A stretch of 13,249 nt of DNA from Bacillota bacterium (GTDB lineage Bacteria > Bacillota > Bacilli > Paenibacillales > NBRC-103111): positions 1 through 13,249 of the forward strand of contig JAEWAA010000341.1 of assembly GCA_023391955.1 (NCBI GenBank). Direction: 5' to 3'. The translations under genes and the position numbers were made by a program. Shown in pieces: positions 13,188-13,249 of this stretch (position 1 is its first letter; each line of letters opens with the position of its first letter). The notes below the pieces were generated by a model. The model was not told the DNA's origin. It made no database searches and was given only the letters and a program-made list of their open reading frames with translations.

Positions 13188-13236
13188 CAAGGGAGTGGCT
13201 CCCAAGAAGCTCCTGCTTCCGGCGGCCACTCCCTTG
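13188..13236 (-). other. Hairpin in the metN upstream region (candidate leader RNA)
   Basis: A perfect 12-bp inverted repeat, CAAGGGAGTGGC (13188-13199) and GCCACTCCCTTG (13225-13236), encloses 25 nt that itself holds GAAGC/GCTTC (minus strand). It begins 70 nt before the metN start. No U-tract follows on either side, so it is not a plain terminator. Methionine transport genes in this group are often under S-box (SAM-I) control, but no S-box aptamer sequence is visible in 13119-13249; it could lie beyond the right edge. Confidence 0.55.
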
Positions 13237-13249
13237 GACGGTGCTGCAC

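Noticed and set aside
13119..13249. S-box (SAM-I) riboswitch or T-box upstream of metN
   Set aside because: The minus strand lacks the S-box core (the AGAGG / GATGAAGC / GGCAACC-like blocks) and the T-box AGGGTGGNACCGCG block; only a hairpin without a U-tract is present. The part beyond the edge could not be read.

Overview
The window looks like chromosomal DNA from a spore-forming Firmicute of the Paenibacillaceae type (Paenibacillus, Cohnella and relatives). This is judged from strong AGGAGG-type ribosome binding sites, frequent GTG/TTG starts, a BirA-type biotin operator, U-tract terminators, and protein sequences resembling that group; no rRNA or other direct marker is present. No tRNA, rRNA, CRISPR array, phage gene or transposase was found. 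Most of the window is ordinary chromosomal gene content. The unexplained structure lies between the genes.

Layout. (1) 1-1680: a biotin uptake locus. Two ECF-transporter ATPase genes read leftwards (the second runs off the edge) and the biotin S-component gene bioY reads rightwards. A BirA operator palindrome lies between the divergent genes. (2) 1686-2343: half of an interspersed repeat, a small Hsp20-like gene, its terminator, and a 28-bp palindrome resembling the end of the same repeat. (3) 2340-3110: a leftward short-chain dehydrogenase gene. (4) 3257-5230: a rightward hflK-hflC operon of two SPFH membrane proteins, preceded by a sequence that fits a sigma-W-type ECF promoter. (5) 5290-9117: three leftward genes: a cellulase-like glycoside hydrolase, a secreted SH3b-SH3b-NlpC/P60 cell-wall hydrolase and a MATE exporter. 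(6) 9297-9776: leftward greA. (7) 9892-10053: a full copy of the repeat, about 162 bp with 18-bp terminal inverted repeats. (8) 10051-13118: a leftward operon metN-metI-FAD-linked oxidase, with a hairpin-forming leader at the right edge.

How the genes work together. The biotin locus is a transporter module whose regulator (holo-BirA) can be inferred from its operator. HflK and HflC form one membrane complex that usually modulates FtsH. MetN and MetI are the ATPase and permease of a methionine ABC importer. The substrate-binding MetQ is not in the window, and a 2-hydroxyacid dehydrogenase is translated directly behind metI instead. The repeat family is the least expected item: one full copy, one half copy and one relic all lie at the 3' ends of genes, and in two cases the end of the repeat supplies the gene's TAG stop codon.
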